Origin: Robiginitalea sediminis
GTDB lineage: Bacteria; Bacteroidota; Bacteroidia; Flavobacteriales; Flavobacteriaceae
Assembly: GCF_002198115.1 (NCBI RefSeq)
Contig: NZ_NGNR01000001.1
Coordinates: 1-64,000 of the forward strand
Direction: 5' to 3'
Length of the DNA stretch: 64,000 bases
The position numbers and the translations under genes are program-made. The notes beneath the pieces were generated by a model that made no database searches, was not told the origin of the DNA, and saw only the letters and a program-made list of their open reading frames with translations. Of the stretch, positions 37,211 through 45,733 are shown piece after piece (the first letter of the stretch is position 1; every line of letters starts with the position of its first letter).

Positions 37211-37982
37211 AAAAGCATTGGTGACTGCAGCGGTGTTGCTGTTTTGCAGCACAGGGCTCCTGGCGCAGTTCCGGATTCCTGAAAAACCCACCGGTTCCGG
37301 CCAAACCAGCCTTTACGACTATATTGGGTTGCTATCCCAGACCCAGCAACGGCAACTCGAACAGAAACTTATCCGGTATTCCGATTCCACCTCCACCCAG
37401 ATCGTGATTGCCATAATCGGTAGCACCGAAGGGGAGAATATCCAATATCTGGGGGCCCAATGGGGACATGCCTGGGGCATCGGGCAGGAAGATGAAGACA
37501 ACGGCATCCTGGTCCTGTTGGCCAGGGAAGACCGCCGGTTGGCGATCAATACAGGCTATGGGGTGGAAGAATTCCTGACGGACGCCCAGTCCAGGCGCAT
37601 CATTGAACGGGTCATTATCCCGGAATTCAAGAAAGGGGATTATTACGCCGGGCTCGACAAGGGTACCGATGCCATTTTCCAGACCCTCACCGGACAGTTC
37701 CAGGCCGGGGAAAAACCAGCCGAGTTTCCGTTCCGGGCCTTGCTGCCCCTGATCTTCTTTATCGTCATCGTCATTATCCTGGCCTCCCGCAACAAACGGG
37801 GCGGCGGCAGGGGTGGCCGCAAACGCGGCCTCGACCTGTGGGATGTCATCATCCTCAGTAATATGGGGCGGTCCGGGTCTTCCGGAGGGGGCTTCGGCAG
37901 TGGCGGGTTCGGAGGAGGAGGCTTCTCGGGCGGCTTTGGCGGCGGCGGTTTCGGCGGCGGTGGTGCCTCCGGGGGGTGGTAA
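37191..37982 (+). CDS. TPM-domain protein, secreted/membrane-bound, Gly-rich tail (second copy)
   Basis: The 263-residue product has a signal peptide (to about LLAQF), a periplasmic TPM domain (YDYIGLLSQTQQRQLEQKL, RLAINTGYGVEEFLTDAQSRRII), and a C-terminal membrane helix (LLPLIFFIVIVIILAS). It closes with a basic segment and a long glycine-rich tail, the layout of YgcG-type proteins. It overlaps the preceding TPM gene by 20 nt in another frame. It ends 3 nt before the convergent der stop codon with no terminator visible. Confidence 0.88.
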   Translation: MGFPGVRKALVTAAVLLFCSTGLLAQFRIPEKPTGSGQTSLYDYIGLLSQTQQRQLEQKLIRYSDSTSTQIVIAIIGSTEGENIQYLGAQWGHAWGIGQEDEDNGILVLLAREDRRLAINTGYGVEEFLTDAQSRRIIERVIIPEFKKGDYYAGLDKGTDAIFQTLTGQFQAGEKPAEFPFRALLPLIFFIVIVIILASRNKRGGGRGGRKRGLDLWDVIILSNMGRSGSSGGGFGSGGFGGGGFSGGFGGGGFGGGGASGGW

Positions 37983-37985
37983 CCC

Positions 37986-39287
37986 TTATTTCTTCCGCAT
38001 AAAAATATCCATGGGGACCCCGGTAAAGTCGAAATGTTTCCGGAGTTGGTTCTCCAGGAATCGCTTATACGGGTCCTTCACATACTGGGGCAGGTTGCAG
38101 AAAAAGGCAAACTGCGGGTATGGGGTTGGAAGTTGGGTGATATACTTGATCTTGACGTACTTCCCCTTGGCGGAAGGCGGAGGCTGCCGCTCGATGATAG
38201 GCAGCAGCACATCGTTAAGTTTGCGGGTTGGGATTCGCCTTTTCCGGTTTTCATAGACCGTAACCGCGGTTTCGATAGCCTTAAAGATGCGCTGTTTGTT
38301 CAGTACGGAAATAAACAGAATCGGCACGTCGGTAAAGGGGGCAATGGCTTCATGGATTTTCCGCGTGTACGTTTTCACGGAAGCCGTATCCTTATCTACC
38401 AGGTCCCATTTATTCACCAGAATCACAATCCCTTTGTGGTTGCGCTGCGCCAGCCAGAAAATATTCTGGACCTGCCCGTCGAAGCCTCGGGTGGCATCGA
38501 CCAGCAAGAGGCAAACATCCGAATGCTCAATGGTGCGGACCGACCGCATTACCGAGTAGAATTCCAGGTCTTCTTTTACCTTCGACTTGCGGCGGATCCC
38601 CGCCGTATCGACCAGGTTGAATTCAAACCCGAAACGGTTGTACCGCGTATCGATGCTGTCTCGCGTGGTACCGGCAATGTCGGTAACGATATACCGCTCC
38701 TCCCCGATGAGGGCATTGATAAAGGAGGATTTTCCCGCATTGGGGCGCCCCACCACTGCAAAGCGCGGCAGGTTTTCTTCCCGCTTCGGTTTTTCGGGCA
38801 GCACCTCTACCAGGGCATCGAGCAGGTCCCCGGTTCCGCTGCCATTGATACTGGATACGGGGTAGTATTCCCCCAGCCCCAGCGCATAGAATTCCACAGC
38901 ATCCTCCAACCGGGAGTTATTGTCGACCTTGTTGACCACGAGGAATACCGGTTTCTCTACCTTCCGCAGCAGGGTCGCCACTTCTTCGTCCATACCCGTT
39001 ACCCCGGCCTCGGCATCAACCATAAAAATGATAGCATCTGCCTCGGCGATGGCTAGTTCCACCTGCTTATCGATCTCCTTTTCGAAGATATCGTCGCTGC
39101 CCACCACGTAGCCGCCGGTATCGATCAGCGAAAATTCCCGGCCATTCCAGTCGGACTTACCGTAGTGACGGTCCCGGGTTACCCCGCTGACGGCATCCAC
39201 AATGGCTTCACGCCTCTGGATCATCCGGTTAAAAAAGGTGGACTTGCCCACGTTGGGCCGTCCTACTATGGCAACAATGGCAGACAT
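37986..39287 (-). CDS. der: Ribosome-associated GTPase Der (EngA)
   Basis: The 433-residue product has two consecutive G domains, the Der signature: P-loops [13 protein letters not shown] near the start and [13 protein letters not shown] near residue 185. Each has DTxG (DTGGY, DTAGI) and NKxD (NKVDN, NKWDL) motifs, and a C-terminal KH-like domain follows. It is required for maturation of the 50S ribosomal subunit. Length fits the family. It lies 62 nt from the NeuD-like gene on the same strand. Confidence 0.98.
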   Translation of the reverse strand: MSAIVAIVGRPNVGKSTFFNRMIQRREAIVDAVSGVTRDRHYGKSDWNGREFSLIDTGGYVVGSDDIFEKEIDKQVELAIAEADAIIFMVDAEAGVTGMDEEVATLLRKVEKPVFLVVNKVDNNSRLEDAVEFYALGLGEYYPVSSINGSGTGDLLDALVEVLPEKPKREENLPRFAVVGRPNAGKSSFINALIGEERYIVTDIAGTTRDSIDTRYNRFGFEFNLVDTAGIRRKSKVKEDLEFYSVMRSVRTIEHSDVCLLLVDATRGFDGQVQNIFWLAQRNHKGIVILVNKWDLVDKDTASVKTYTRKIHEAIAPFTDVPILFISVLNKQRIFKAIETAVTVYENRKRRIPTRKLNDVLLPIIERQPPPSAKGKYVKIKYITQLPTPYPQFAFFCNLPQYVKDPYKRFLENQLRKHFDFTGVPMDIFMRKK

Positions 39288-39349
39288 AGGCTTGCTTCAG
39301 GCTGCAAAGGTAGTCTATTGGCGGGAACTCCAACCCATCCAGGTTGGCA

Positions 39350-40069
39350 TCAGGGTTTGGAACCGGACGTTACCCCGTAGGCATGCATGGCTTTGCGGTT
39401 CAGCCCGGAGAGGTACGCCTCCCCGGCTTCCCGGCCGCGGATGACCCTTGCCGGGGATCCAAAGGCGACAGAAAGCGCAGGAACCGGGTCTATCACCAGG
39501 GATGCTGCCCCCACCACACTGTGCTGGTCAATGCTAATGTTTTCGATGATGTTGGCGCCCAGGCCAATGGCAGAGCAGTACCCAAGGCGGAAGTTACCCC
39601 CGGCGCACACCATGGGGGCCAGGCTGGAATAATCGGCCATCTGCCCGTCGTGGCCCAGGGAACAGCGCGTATTGAGGATGCAATGCCTGCCGATCCTGGA
39701 ATTGGCATTCACAATGACCCCGGGCATCACCACAGTGCCCTCGCCTATCTCCACATCCCGGCCCAAAACGGCATTCGGGTGGATGGCGCGGACAAACCGG
39801 AAATCCGGCATGATGCGAAGAATTTCATGAACAATGCGCCGGCGCACCCAGTTATCCCCAATAGCCACAATTCCACCTACGACATCGAAGCGGGTGACGA
39901 TTTCCACAAGGTCATTTTCGGTACCGAGAACCGGGTAGCCATTGACCAGGCTACCGGTTTCCTTAAAAGAATCCAGGAAACCCACCGGGGTATAAAGGCC
40001 TTCATTCTCAACGATATCCAGGACCACGCTCCCATGACCAGAGGCGCCAAAAATGAGGATGTTTTTCAT
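39350..40069 (-). CDS. NeuD/PglD-type left-handed beta-helix acyltransferase
   Basis: The 239-residue product has an N-terminal Rossmann-like domain (ILIFGASGHGSVVLDIVE). A hexapeptide-repeat left-handed beta-helix follows (AVLGRDVEIGEGTVVMPGVIVNANSRIGRHCILN in outline), then VVGAASLVIDPVPALSVAFGSPARVI. The conserved SLGHD histidine is the expected catalytic base. The family acetylates sugars such as sialic acid or UDP-bacillosamine. No sugar-biosynthesis genes lie nearby, so the substrate is unclear. It is 62 nt upstream of der on the same strand. Confidence 0.85.
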   Translation of the reverse strand: MKNILIFGASGHGSVVLDIVENEGLYTPVGFLDSFKETGSLVNGYPVLGTENDLVEIVTRFDVVGGIVAIGDNWVRRRIVHEILRIMPDFRFVRAIHPNAVLGRDVEIGEGTVVMPGVIVNANSRIGRHCILNTRCSLGHDGQMADYSSLAPMVCAGGNFRLGYCSAIGLGANIIENISIDQHSVVGAASLVIDPVPALSVAFGSPARVIRGREAGEAYLSGLNRKAMHAYGVTSGSKP

Positions 40070-40235
40070 GAAATTCGGGGGAATTTATGCATTTCATCGA
40101 TGAAATTGACCGTTCGTCGATAATAACCAAAGATAGGCAAACTTCTCCTATCCGAAAAACAAGGCGAAAATATTTCATCCGGATCGGGAGTTTAGCCGCA
40201 ATTGGCTATCTTTCCCATTACCCTAACCCACCGCC

Positions 40236-40727
40236 ATGTCGCTGCCCAATGAAATCGTACTGCGACCCCGTTTCCAGGAAACCCTGGATACCCAAGCCGC
40301 ATCCCTCCTGGACCAATTGGAGCATGCCTCCACCCCTCCTTTCCTCGTTAAGCGCCTGGACGACCACGTCTTTATAAAAATCGCGGATGCAGAGCGGCAT
40401 TTCTGGTCCCCCCAGCTACAGCTGGAAATCCTGGAGGAAGAAGGCCAAGAAGGCTGCCGTATATACGGGCTTTTTGGTCCCAACCCCTCCTTGTGGACTT
40501 TCTTCATGTTCCTGCATTTCGGGGTAGCCACCCTTTTTGTGATCCTGGGGATATGGGCCTACAGCAGCGCCTCCCTGGGACGGCCCTACGGAATCTTGCT
40601 GGGGGCTATGGGCGGAATGGTCGTGCTGTGGTTTGTCCTGTACGCCTTCGGGCGGGCCGGTAGGGCCAAAGGGAAACCCCAGATGCACCAGCTATACACG
40701 TTTTACAAAGAAGTAACCGGCACCTGA
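40236..40727 (+). CDS. Membrane protein of unknown function, two TM helices
   Basis: The 163-residue product has a soluble N-terminal region of about 85 residues (VLRPRFQETLDTQAASLLDQL and onward). Two transmembrane helices follow (about 87-109 and 117-139) with a basic tail (GRAGRAKGKPQ). It has no signal peptide and no known family that I recognise. It ends directly against the stop of the convergent era gene, with no intervening base. Confidence 0.65.
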   Translation: MSLPNEIVLRPRFQETLDTQAASLLDQLEHASTPPFLVKRLDDHVFIKIADAERHFWSPQLQLEILEEEGQEGCRIYGLFGPNPSLWTFFMFLHFGVATLFVILGIWAYSSASLGRPYGILLGAMGGMVVLWFVLYAFGRAGRAKGKPQMHQLYTFYKEVTGT

Positions 40728-41615
40728 TTACTTGTTGGAATAGCCGAATCGACGCAGCTGGCGCTCATTGCTGCGCCAGTTTTTGCTCACCTTAACAAAA
40801 AGCTCCAAAAATACCTGCTTGCCAAAAAAGGCTTCCATGTCCTTGCGGGCCTCGGTGCCCACGCGCTTCAGGGCACTCCCCTTGTGGCCGATAAGGATCC
40901 CCTTCTGGGTTTCCCGCTCCACATTGATAACAGCCCCAATGCGGATCAGGTCTTCCTCCTCTATAAAACTCTCGGTAACCACCTCAACGGCATAGGGTAC
41001 TTCCTTCTTGTACTGCTGCAGGATTTTCTCCCGGATGATCTCCCCCACAAAGAAGCGCTCGGGCTTATCGGTAAGCTGGTCTTTGGGGAAGTACGCCGGG
41101 CCTTCGGGCAAGAGCTCCAGCAAACGGCCCATGACCGCCTCCACCCCAAAGCCCTCCAGGGCAGAGATGGGAAAAATCTCCGCCTGCGGCAGGGTTTCCT
41201 GCCAGTACGCGACCTGGGCTTCCAGGAATTCCTGGTCTGAGGTATCGATCTTGTTGATGAGCAGCAGGACGGGGACCTTGGCATTACGGATACGGGCCAT
41301 CAGGCTTTCATCCTTCAGTTCCTTTTCCCCGATTTCGACCATGTAGATGAGGATGTCTGCGTCCTCCAGGGCCAGGCGGACAAAATCCATCATGGAGTCC
41401 TGCAACTGGTAAGCCGGTTTGATAACCCCGGGGGTATCGGAGAACACCACCTGGAAATCGTCCCCGCTCACAATGCCGAGGATCCGGTGGCGGGTGGTCT
41501 GTGCCTTTGAGGTGATAATAGAGAGCCGCTCCCCAACCAGGGCGTTCATCAGGGTAGATTTCCCCACATTGGGGTTCCCCACGATATTGACAAAACCGGA
41601 TTTATGCCCGTTCAT
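40728..41615 (-). CDS. era: GTPase Era
   Basis: The 295-residue product has P-loop GNPNVGKSTLMNAL, switch region TTRHRILGI, DTPG (SDTPGVIK), NKID (LLINKIDT) and a C-terminal KH domain (IGAVINVERETQKGILIGHKGSALKRVG in outline). It binds 16S rRNA and helps finish the 30S subunit. Length fits the family. Its start overlaps the end of the AGCS symporter by 14 nt, an unusual pairing of a ribosome factor with a transporter. Confidence 0.97.
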   Translation of the reverse strand: MNGHKSGFVNIVGNPNVGKSTLMNALVGERLSIITSKAQTTRHRILGIVSGDDFQVVFSDTPGVIKPAYQLQDSMMDFVRLALEDADILIYMVEIGEKELKDESLMARIRNAKVPVLLLINKIDTSDQEFLEAQVAYWQETLPQAEIFPISALEGFGVEAVMGRLLELLPEGPAYFPKDQLTDKPERFFVGEIIREKILQQYKKEVPYAVEVVTESFIEEEDLIRIGAVINVERETQKGILIGHKGSALKRVGTEARKDMEAFFGKQVFLELFVKVSKNWRSNERQLRRFGYSNK

Positions 41616-42966
41616 GTTTCATTTTTTTCAAATACTCCCGCGCTGCGGCATTCACACGCGGTGCCAGCAAAAGTACCGCAATCATGTTCGGGATCACCAT
41701 AAGGGCATAGGACAGGTCGATCAGGTTCTTCACCAGTTCCAGAGAGGCCACGGCCGCAAAGACGATCATCAGTACAAAATACACATTATACCACTGCCCG
41801 ATGCGGGCATTGGTCAGGAAGGAAAGACTCTTGACCCCGTAATAGGAATAGGTGAAAAGCGTAGAAAGGGCAAAGGCGGTTACAATGAGCATAAGCAACT
41901 CATCCCCCCACCCGAAAAGGGTTTTCTGGAAGGCGTTCAGGGTCATGACAATACCACTGCCGTCCTCCAGGTAGGCACCGCTGAGAATGATGACCACCGC
42001 GGTAAAGGTACAGACCATAATGGTGTCTATAAAGGGGCCCAGCATGGCCACCAGCCCTTCCCGTATGGGCTCGTTGTTGCGGGATTGGCCATGGTACATG
42101 GGCGCACTTCCTAAACCGGCCTCATTGGAGAACATGGCCCTTTTGACTCCAATTATCACCAACCCCCAGAAGCCGCCGGTCACCACCGACTTGAAGTTCC
42201 AGGCCTCGGTGAGGATCATTTTCAGGGCGGGCCATACCTGCCCGGCATTCATCCCCATGACCACCAATACAGCTGCCAAATACAAGAGCACCATAAAAGG
42301 GACTATGGCAGAGGCCACCCGTGCGATCTTTTTCAACCCCCCGAATATGACAAAGGAGGTGATGACTGCCAGCAGTATCCCGATACTGAGTTGCCAGTTG
42401 AAGTCGCTGGTCGCATAGAGGGTCTCACTTGGGCGGACCACACTCATAAAGGTTTCGGTAAACTGGTTGGCGGTGAATACTCCAAGAAAGCCAAAGAGCC
42501 CGCAGATACTGAAGAAAATGGCAAGAGGCCTGGCTTTTGGCCCGAGGCCCCGGGTAATGTAAAACATGGGGCCGCCCTGGGGTTTCCCATCGGAATCCAC
42601 CCCCCTGTACATAATGGCCAGGCTGCAGGAATAGTACTTGATACACATCCCGATCAGGGCCGTCATCCAGATCCAGAAGACCACCCCGGGCCCGCCGTCG
42701 TGGATGGCAATGGCCACCCCCGAGATGTTTCCAAGGCCCACCGTGGCAGCTACTGCAGCCGATAAGGCCTGGAAGGAGCTCACCTCCCCCTCGGCTTTTT
42801 TATCGTCGTATTTGCCCGCGGTAATCGCCAGGGCATGGCGGAAAAACCGATAGGGTAAAAAGCGGGAATAGACCACCAGGAAAAGCCCTCCCCCTATGAG
42901 CAACACAAACATGGGCCACTCCGCATAGCTGTTGGCCCCTACCAAAAAGTCGTTGATTGCTTCCAT
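41602..42966 (-). CDS. Alanine/glycine:cation symporter family protein
   Basis: The 454-residue product has about eleven hydrophobic segments and the AGCS family signature LSAAVAATVGLGNISGVAIAIHDGGPGVVFWIW. Other family marks are GGPMFYITRGLG and FSNEAGLGSAPMYHG. Such carriers take up alanine or glycine with sodium across the inner membrane. It overlaps the start of era by 14 nt and is likely the first gene of that unit. The 5' flank has a TACCTTCG box just before the ATG, which is not compelling as a promoter. Confidence 0.92.
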   Translation of the reverse strand: MEAINDFLVGANSYAEWPMFVLLIGGGLFLVVYSRFLPYRFFRHALAITAGKYDDKKAEGEVSSFQALSAAVAATVGLGNISGVAIAIHDGGPGVVFWIWMTALIGMCIKYYSCSLAIMYRGVDSDGKPQGGPMFYITRGLGPKARPLAIFFSICGLFGFLGVFTANQFTETFMSVVRPSETLYATSDFNWQLSIGILLAVITSFVIFGGLKKIARVASAIVPFMVLLYLAAVLVVMGMNAGQVWPALKMILTEAWNFKSVVTGGFWGLVIIGVKRAMFSNEAGLGSAPMYHGQSRNNEPIREGLVAMLGPFIDTIMVCTFTAVVIILSGAYLEDGSGIVMTLNAFQKTLFGWGDELLMLIVTAFALSTLFTYSYYGVKSLSFLTNARIGQWYNVYFVLMIVFAAVASLELVKNLIDLSYALMVIPNMIAVLLLAPRVNAAAREYLKKMKHERA

Positions 42967-43041
42967 GAGATGTGCCGAAGGTAGGGAATTTGGTCAAATG
43001 GACCACTGCCGTAAAATCCACCCCGAATTCCGATGCCAAAG

Positions 43042-43072
43042 TTTGCAGAACCAAGAAACCTTCGTATATTTG
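43042..43072 (+). promoter_or_regulatory. Promoter of tRNA-fMet
   Basis: TTTG at 43042-43045 and TATATTTG at 43065-43072, 19 nt apart, match the Bacteroidetes consensus exactly. The tRNA begins 11 nt after the -7 box. Confidence 0.88.
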
Positions 43073-43082
43073 CCGTCCACAT

Positions 43083-43155
<73 letters not shown>

Positions 43156-43160
43156 CAAGG

Positions 43161-43192
43161 AAAACCGGTCGCCAGAGGCGATCGGTTTTTTT
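43161..43192 (+). terminator. Intrinsic terminator of tRNA-fMet
   Basis: AAAACCGGTCGCC (43161-43173), loop AGA, GGCGATCGGTTTT (43177-43189), then more Ts. The 13-bp stem has one G-T wobble. Confidence 0.88.
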
Positions 43193-43270
43193 GTTCATGG
43201 AAAAGCCAAATTTATTTGAGCTTTGGAATGGACAAAAAACCGAAGCGGATGCACAGCATCTGCCGGTTTT

Positions 43271-43335
43271 CCTTGTGAAGCTCTCCCATTCTGGCCCTTT
43301 TCCGACTGAAGGGAGGAAAAGAATCCAGTCCCACC
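43271..43335 (+). repeat. Structured element, copy A
   Basis: This is the first of three diverged direct copies of the outline CCTTGTGAAGC-CTCCC-GGCCC-hairpin-AATCCAGTCC-ACC. Its hairpin has outer stem CTTTTCC/GGAAAAG (43297-43303 with 43315-43321), then GA on both sides, and a short inner CT/GG closing a GAA loop. Confidence 0.75.
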
Positions 43336-43340
43336 AGAGA

Positions 43341-43368
43341 AAATTCCAAATTCCAAATTCCAAATTCC
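43341..43368 (+). repeat. Four tandem AAATTCC heptamers
   Basis: AAATTCC is repeated four times exactly, directly after copy A, followed by AAACC. It is a simple-sequence tract of unclear role. Confidence 0.85.
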
Positions 43369-43387
43369 AAACCTGCCTGCTGTTACT

Positions 43388-43449
43388 CCTTGTGAAGCCC
43401 TCCCTTTGGCCCATTTCGAGGCAAAGCCGAGAAATGAATCCAGTCCACC
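43388..43449 (+). repeat. Structured element, copy B
   Basis: This is the second copy. The hairpin has outer stem CATTTC/GAAATG (43412-43417 with 43431-43436), flanking GA/GA, inner GGC/GCC and an AAA loop. The outer stem differs from copy A on both arms in a compensating way. Confidence 0.75.
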
Positions 43450-43473
43450 ATGTAAAACAGGGCGGATGGCTTT

Positions 43474-43533
43474 CCTTGTTAAGCCTCCCCCAAGGCCCCT
43501 TCCGAGCAAAGCGAGGAAGCAATCCAGTCCACC
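43474..43533 (+). repeat. Structured element, copy C
   Basis: This is the third copy. The hairpin has outer stem CTTCC/GGAAG (43499-43503 with 43515-43519), flanking GA/GA, inner GC/GC and an AAA loop. The tail AATCCAGTCCACC is identical to copy B. Confidence 0.75.
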
Positions 43534-43555
43534 AAACTACTGCACAACCGGTTTT

Positions 43556-43575
43556 CCTTGAGAAACTCCCCAAGG
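43556..43575 (+). repeat. Truncated fourth copy of the structured element
   Basis: CCTTGAGAAACTCCCCAAGG repeats the first 20 nt of the element, then similarity stops. The hairpin and tail are absent. Confidence 0.5.
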
Positions 43576-43666
43576 ATTGTTAGATATGCCTTGAAAACGT
43601 AAACTTGAGATTTGTCATACTTTGATTTATGGGGTAATCCTAATTTTATCCTATAAAACTACTGGT

Positions 43667-43804
43667 ATGTTCTTGAAAGCACTCCCCCTGGTGGGATGGG
43701 AAAACGGAATTTGGATGATCGGGCTGTTTGCCCTTGTGGTGGTTCTGCTGATTGTTGCCGTGGTTTCCATGATGAATAGTGGCAAGGGTTCTGAACCAAA
43801 ATAA
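43667..43804 (+). CDS. Small single-pass membrane protein
   Basis: The 45-residue product, MFLKALPLVGWENGIWMIGL and onward, is one transmembrane helix with a short hydrophilic tail (MMNSGKGSEPK). I prefer this ATG to one 15 codons earlier because the extension lacks support. A strong terminator follows. No family is recognised; many Bacteroidetes carry unnamed proteins of this design. Confidence 0.55.
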   Translation: MFLKALPLVGWENGIWMIGLFALVVVLLIVAVVSMMNSGKGSEPK

Positions 43805-43822
43805 GGGGTCATGCCTGAAGCA

Positions 43823-43862
43823 AAGGAGAAGCGCCCGGACCAAAGTCCGGGCGCCCCTCCTT
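43823..43862. terminator. Strong bidirectional hairpin between convergent genes
   Basis: GCGCCCGGAC (43831-43840), loop CAAA, GTCCGGGCGC (43845-43854) is a perfect 10-bp GC-rich stem. An outer AAGGAG/CTCCTT pair (43823-43828 with 43857-43862) extends it. It lies between the small membrane gene and the leftward spondin gene and can serve both. Confidence 0.8.
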
Positions 43863-43923
43863 CAACATAGGCATCCGTTTTCCCTGCTACGGCACATAGC
43901 AGACAGATGCAGAAACCTAACAA

Positions 43924-45507
43924 CTAATTCTCTACAGACAGGGTAACCCGCAACATCTCTGAGACCTGGGGGACATTGTCGGGGATAGCGCCCTCCAGCA
44001 TCACCATCCCGTTCTCGTCCACCCCGGTATCGGGTCCTGCTTGCCTGGGTGCCTGGTTAGGGCCTGCGCCGGGATATTCATCCACTTCTGTACCGGAGTC
44101 ATAGATGGCGAGTTGTGCGGTGATGTCGCCGGATACGGGCATGCCGTTCTCGAACAGGGCAATCCCGTTCCCGCCAATTACCCAGTCATTGGACTGGATC
44201 AGCATGGTGGCAAGGGAGAGGACATCGCCATCCACTGCCTCGCAGGTGAAACTGTAGGACTGCCCGGGGAAAATCGGACCCGGGGCAGATGCCCCAACCG
44301 GGGTATTGAAAATATGGGCGTACCCTGAAGGATCCCCATCTTCGGCCAGGTCTTCGAAGGCTGCCGTGGACGGGGCCCCTGTCTGAAAAACCATTTCGTT
44401 TACGGCAAAAGCACCTGGGGCAAACGGCGTTACAAAGCCACTATTCTCGGACAATTCCATATCAGAAATACTGTTGTCTCCATCCTCGGCGATATCTTCA
44501 AGGCCCGGGGAGGCGGGCATCCCCTCCATAAACACCGGGGTTTGGTTTCCGCTATGTACCACCCAAACCCCCGGAGCCAACGGAGATGCGATCCCACTCA
44601 TGTCCGAGATATTGTTCAGGGTAAGGGTAAATTCCGTGTCCCCGTCGTGCTCCAGGATAACCTGCAACTGATCGGCAACTGCCGGGTAGGTGAAACCGTC
44701 GTTTACATTGGATAGGCGCTGTACGGTCCCGCCTTCATCCACCCCGGTATCGGGACCGGCCTGCCTGGGCGCCTGATTGGGGCCCACTCCGGGTTCTTCA
44801 TTGACCTCCGTGCCCGCATCCCAAATGAGGATGGAGCTAGTCACATCGCCGGTTACGGCGTTCCCCATGGCATCGTAAAGGGCCAGCCCTGCTTCCTCCG
44901 GGGCAAAAAACAAGTCATTGCTTTGGACAAACATGGTGGCCAGGCTTACATAATGTCCCGGTCCTGCATGGAAGGTATAACTGGCCGACTGCCCTGGCAT
45001 GATAAAGCCGATGGTCCCCGAGTCGAAATACATCCTGGGGGTGCCTACATTCTCAATGGTCACGGTAAATCGGGTGCTTTCCAGGGTATTCCGGTTCACC
45101 GTGATCGCATTGGAAAGGTCGTACTCGCCTGCAAGCTCACTCACATTGTTACCCACTTGCAAACCCGTAAGGCCCGTGCGATAGGTCATATGCCAGATCA
45201 GACAGACCCCGGGCCCGGCTTCATCGAAATCCACACCCTCTACAGCCTCAAGGGTAGGCGGAAGCCCGAGGATGTTGTTCTGATCGTCGGTTATGACATA
45301 GGTCTGCGCGTCCCCGGACCCATTAAAGTCGGTAAGGGCAATGCCGCTGACCCTATCCGGGGTCCCGTCTACCGTGAAGGCAAAGGGGCCACCGCTCAGG
45401 GTGCCGGCATTCAGGGTTTGGGGCATATCCTCTGCGTCGTCCGATTCGCAGGATACCAGAAAGGCCCCTGCACTAAAGAGTAGAAAAAGTGTTTTAACGT
45501 ATCTCAT
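43924..45507 (-). CDS. Lipoprotein with two spondin-type domains
   Basis: The 527-residue product starts at the ATG before lipobox FLVSC (Cys20). Two spondin_N-like domains can be lined up by their repeated phrases LATMFVQSNDLFFAPEE / LATMLIQSNDWVIGG and APRQAGPDTGVDE. A region between them carries pairs of SxxxxEDGD phrases. Acidic residues fit a surface-exposed, possibly calcium-binding protein. The function in bacteria is unknown. It is divergent from the two-component pair at 45734, with 226 nt between them. Confidence 0.82.
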   Translation of the reverse strand: MRYVKTLFLLFSAGAFLVSCESDDAEDMPQTLNAGTLSGGPFAFTVDGTPDRVSGIALTDFNGSGDAQTYVITDDQNNILGLPPTLEAVEGVDFDEAGPGVCLIWHMTYRTGLTGLQVGNNVSELAGEYDLSNAITVNRNTLESTRFTVTIENVGTPRMYFDSGTIGFIMPGQSASYTFHAGPGHYVSLATMFVQSNDLFFAPEEAGLALYDAMGNAVTGDVTSSILIWDAGTEVNEEPGVGPNQAPRQAGPDTGVDEGGTVQRLSNVNDGFTYPAVADQLQVILEHDGDTEFTLTLNNISDMSGIASPLAPGVWVVHSGNQTPVFMEGMPASPGLEDIAEDGDNSISDMELSENSGFVTPFAPGAFAVNEMVFQTGAPSTAAFEDLAEDGDPSGYAHIFNTPVGASAPGPIFPGQSYSFTCEAVDGDVLSLATMLIQSNDWVIGGNGIALFENGMPVSGDITAQLAIYDSGTEVDEYPGAGPNQAPRQAGPDTGVDENGMVMLEGAIPDNVPQVSEMLRVTLSVEN

Positions 45508-45733
45508 GATTTTTGGTTTTAAGGATGCTACAAAGGACCCGATGAGATGTTGCAGAAGGATCACGGAAAAATCAAATTTTTTAATAGGCTTATTTTCAAT
45601 ATTTTACATTAATTATTGTCTAGGGATTGCAAGCAATGGGCCCATTTCCCGACCCAAAGCGTATTGGACTTAGGGGGAATCGTTACGGCTCCGTGAAGAT
45701 TCCGTGATACTTTGCCCCTTTATTTGCCCGTAG

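Larger units (their letters stand above)
43156..43560. repeat. 13-nt inverted repeats bracketing the array after tRNA-fMet
   Basis: CAAGGAAAACCGG directly abuts the tRNA 3' end (43156-43168). Its exact reverse complement CCGGTTTTCCTTG appears twice, at 43263-43275 and 43548-43560, so the last copy closes a 405-bp interval. The whole interval from the terminator to the small membrane-protein gene (43193-43666) has no convincing gene; its content is this set of repeats. Confidence 0.75.

Noticed and set aside
39350-40069. Polysaccharide-biosynthesis locus suggested by the NeuD-like gene
   Set aside because: Neighbours are der, era and a membrane protein; no glycosyltransferase or nucleotide-sugar gene is present.
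43341-43368. Heptamer tract as the start of a CRISPR or integron site
   Set aside because: It is four 7-nt units with no spacers and no cas or integrase gene in the window.
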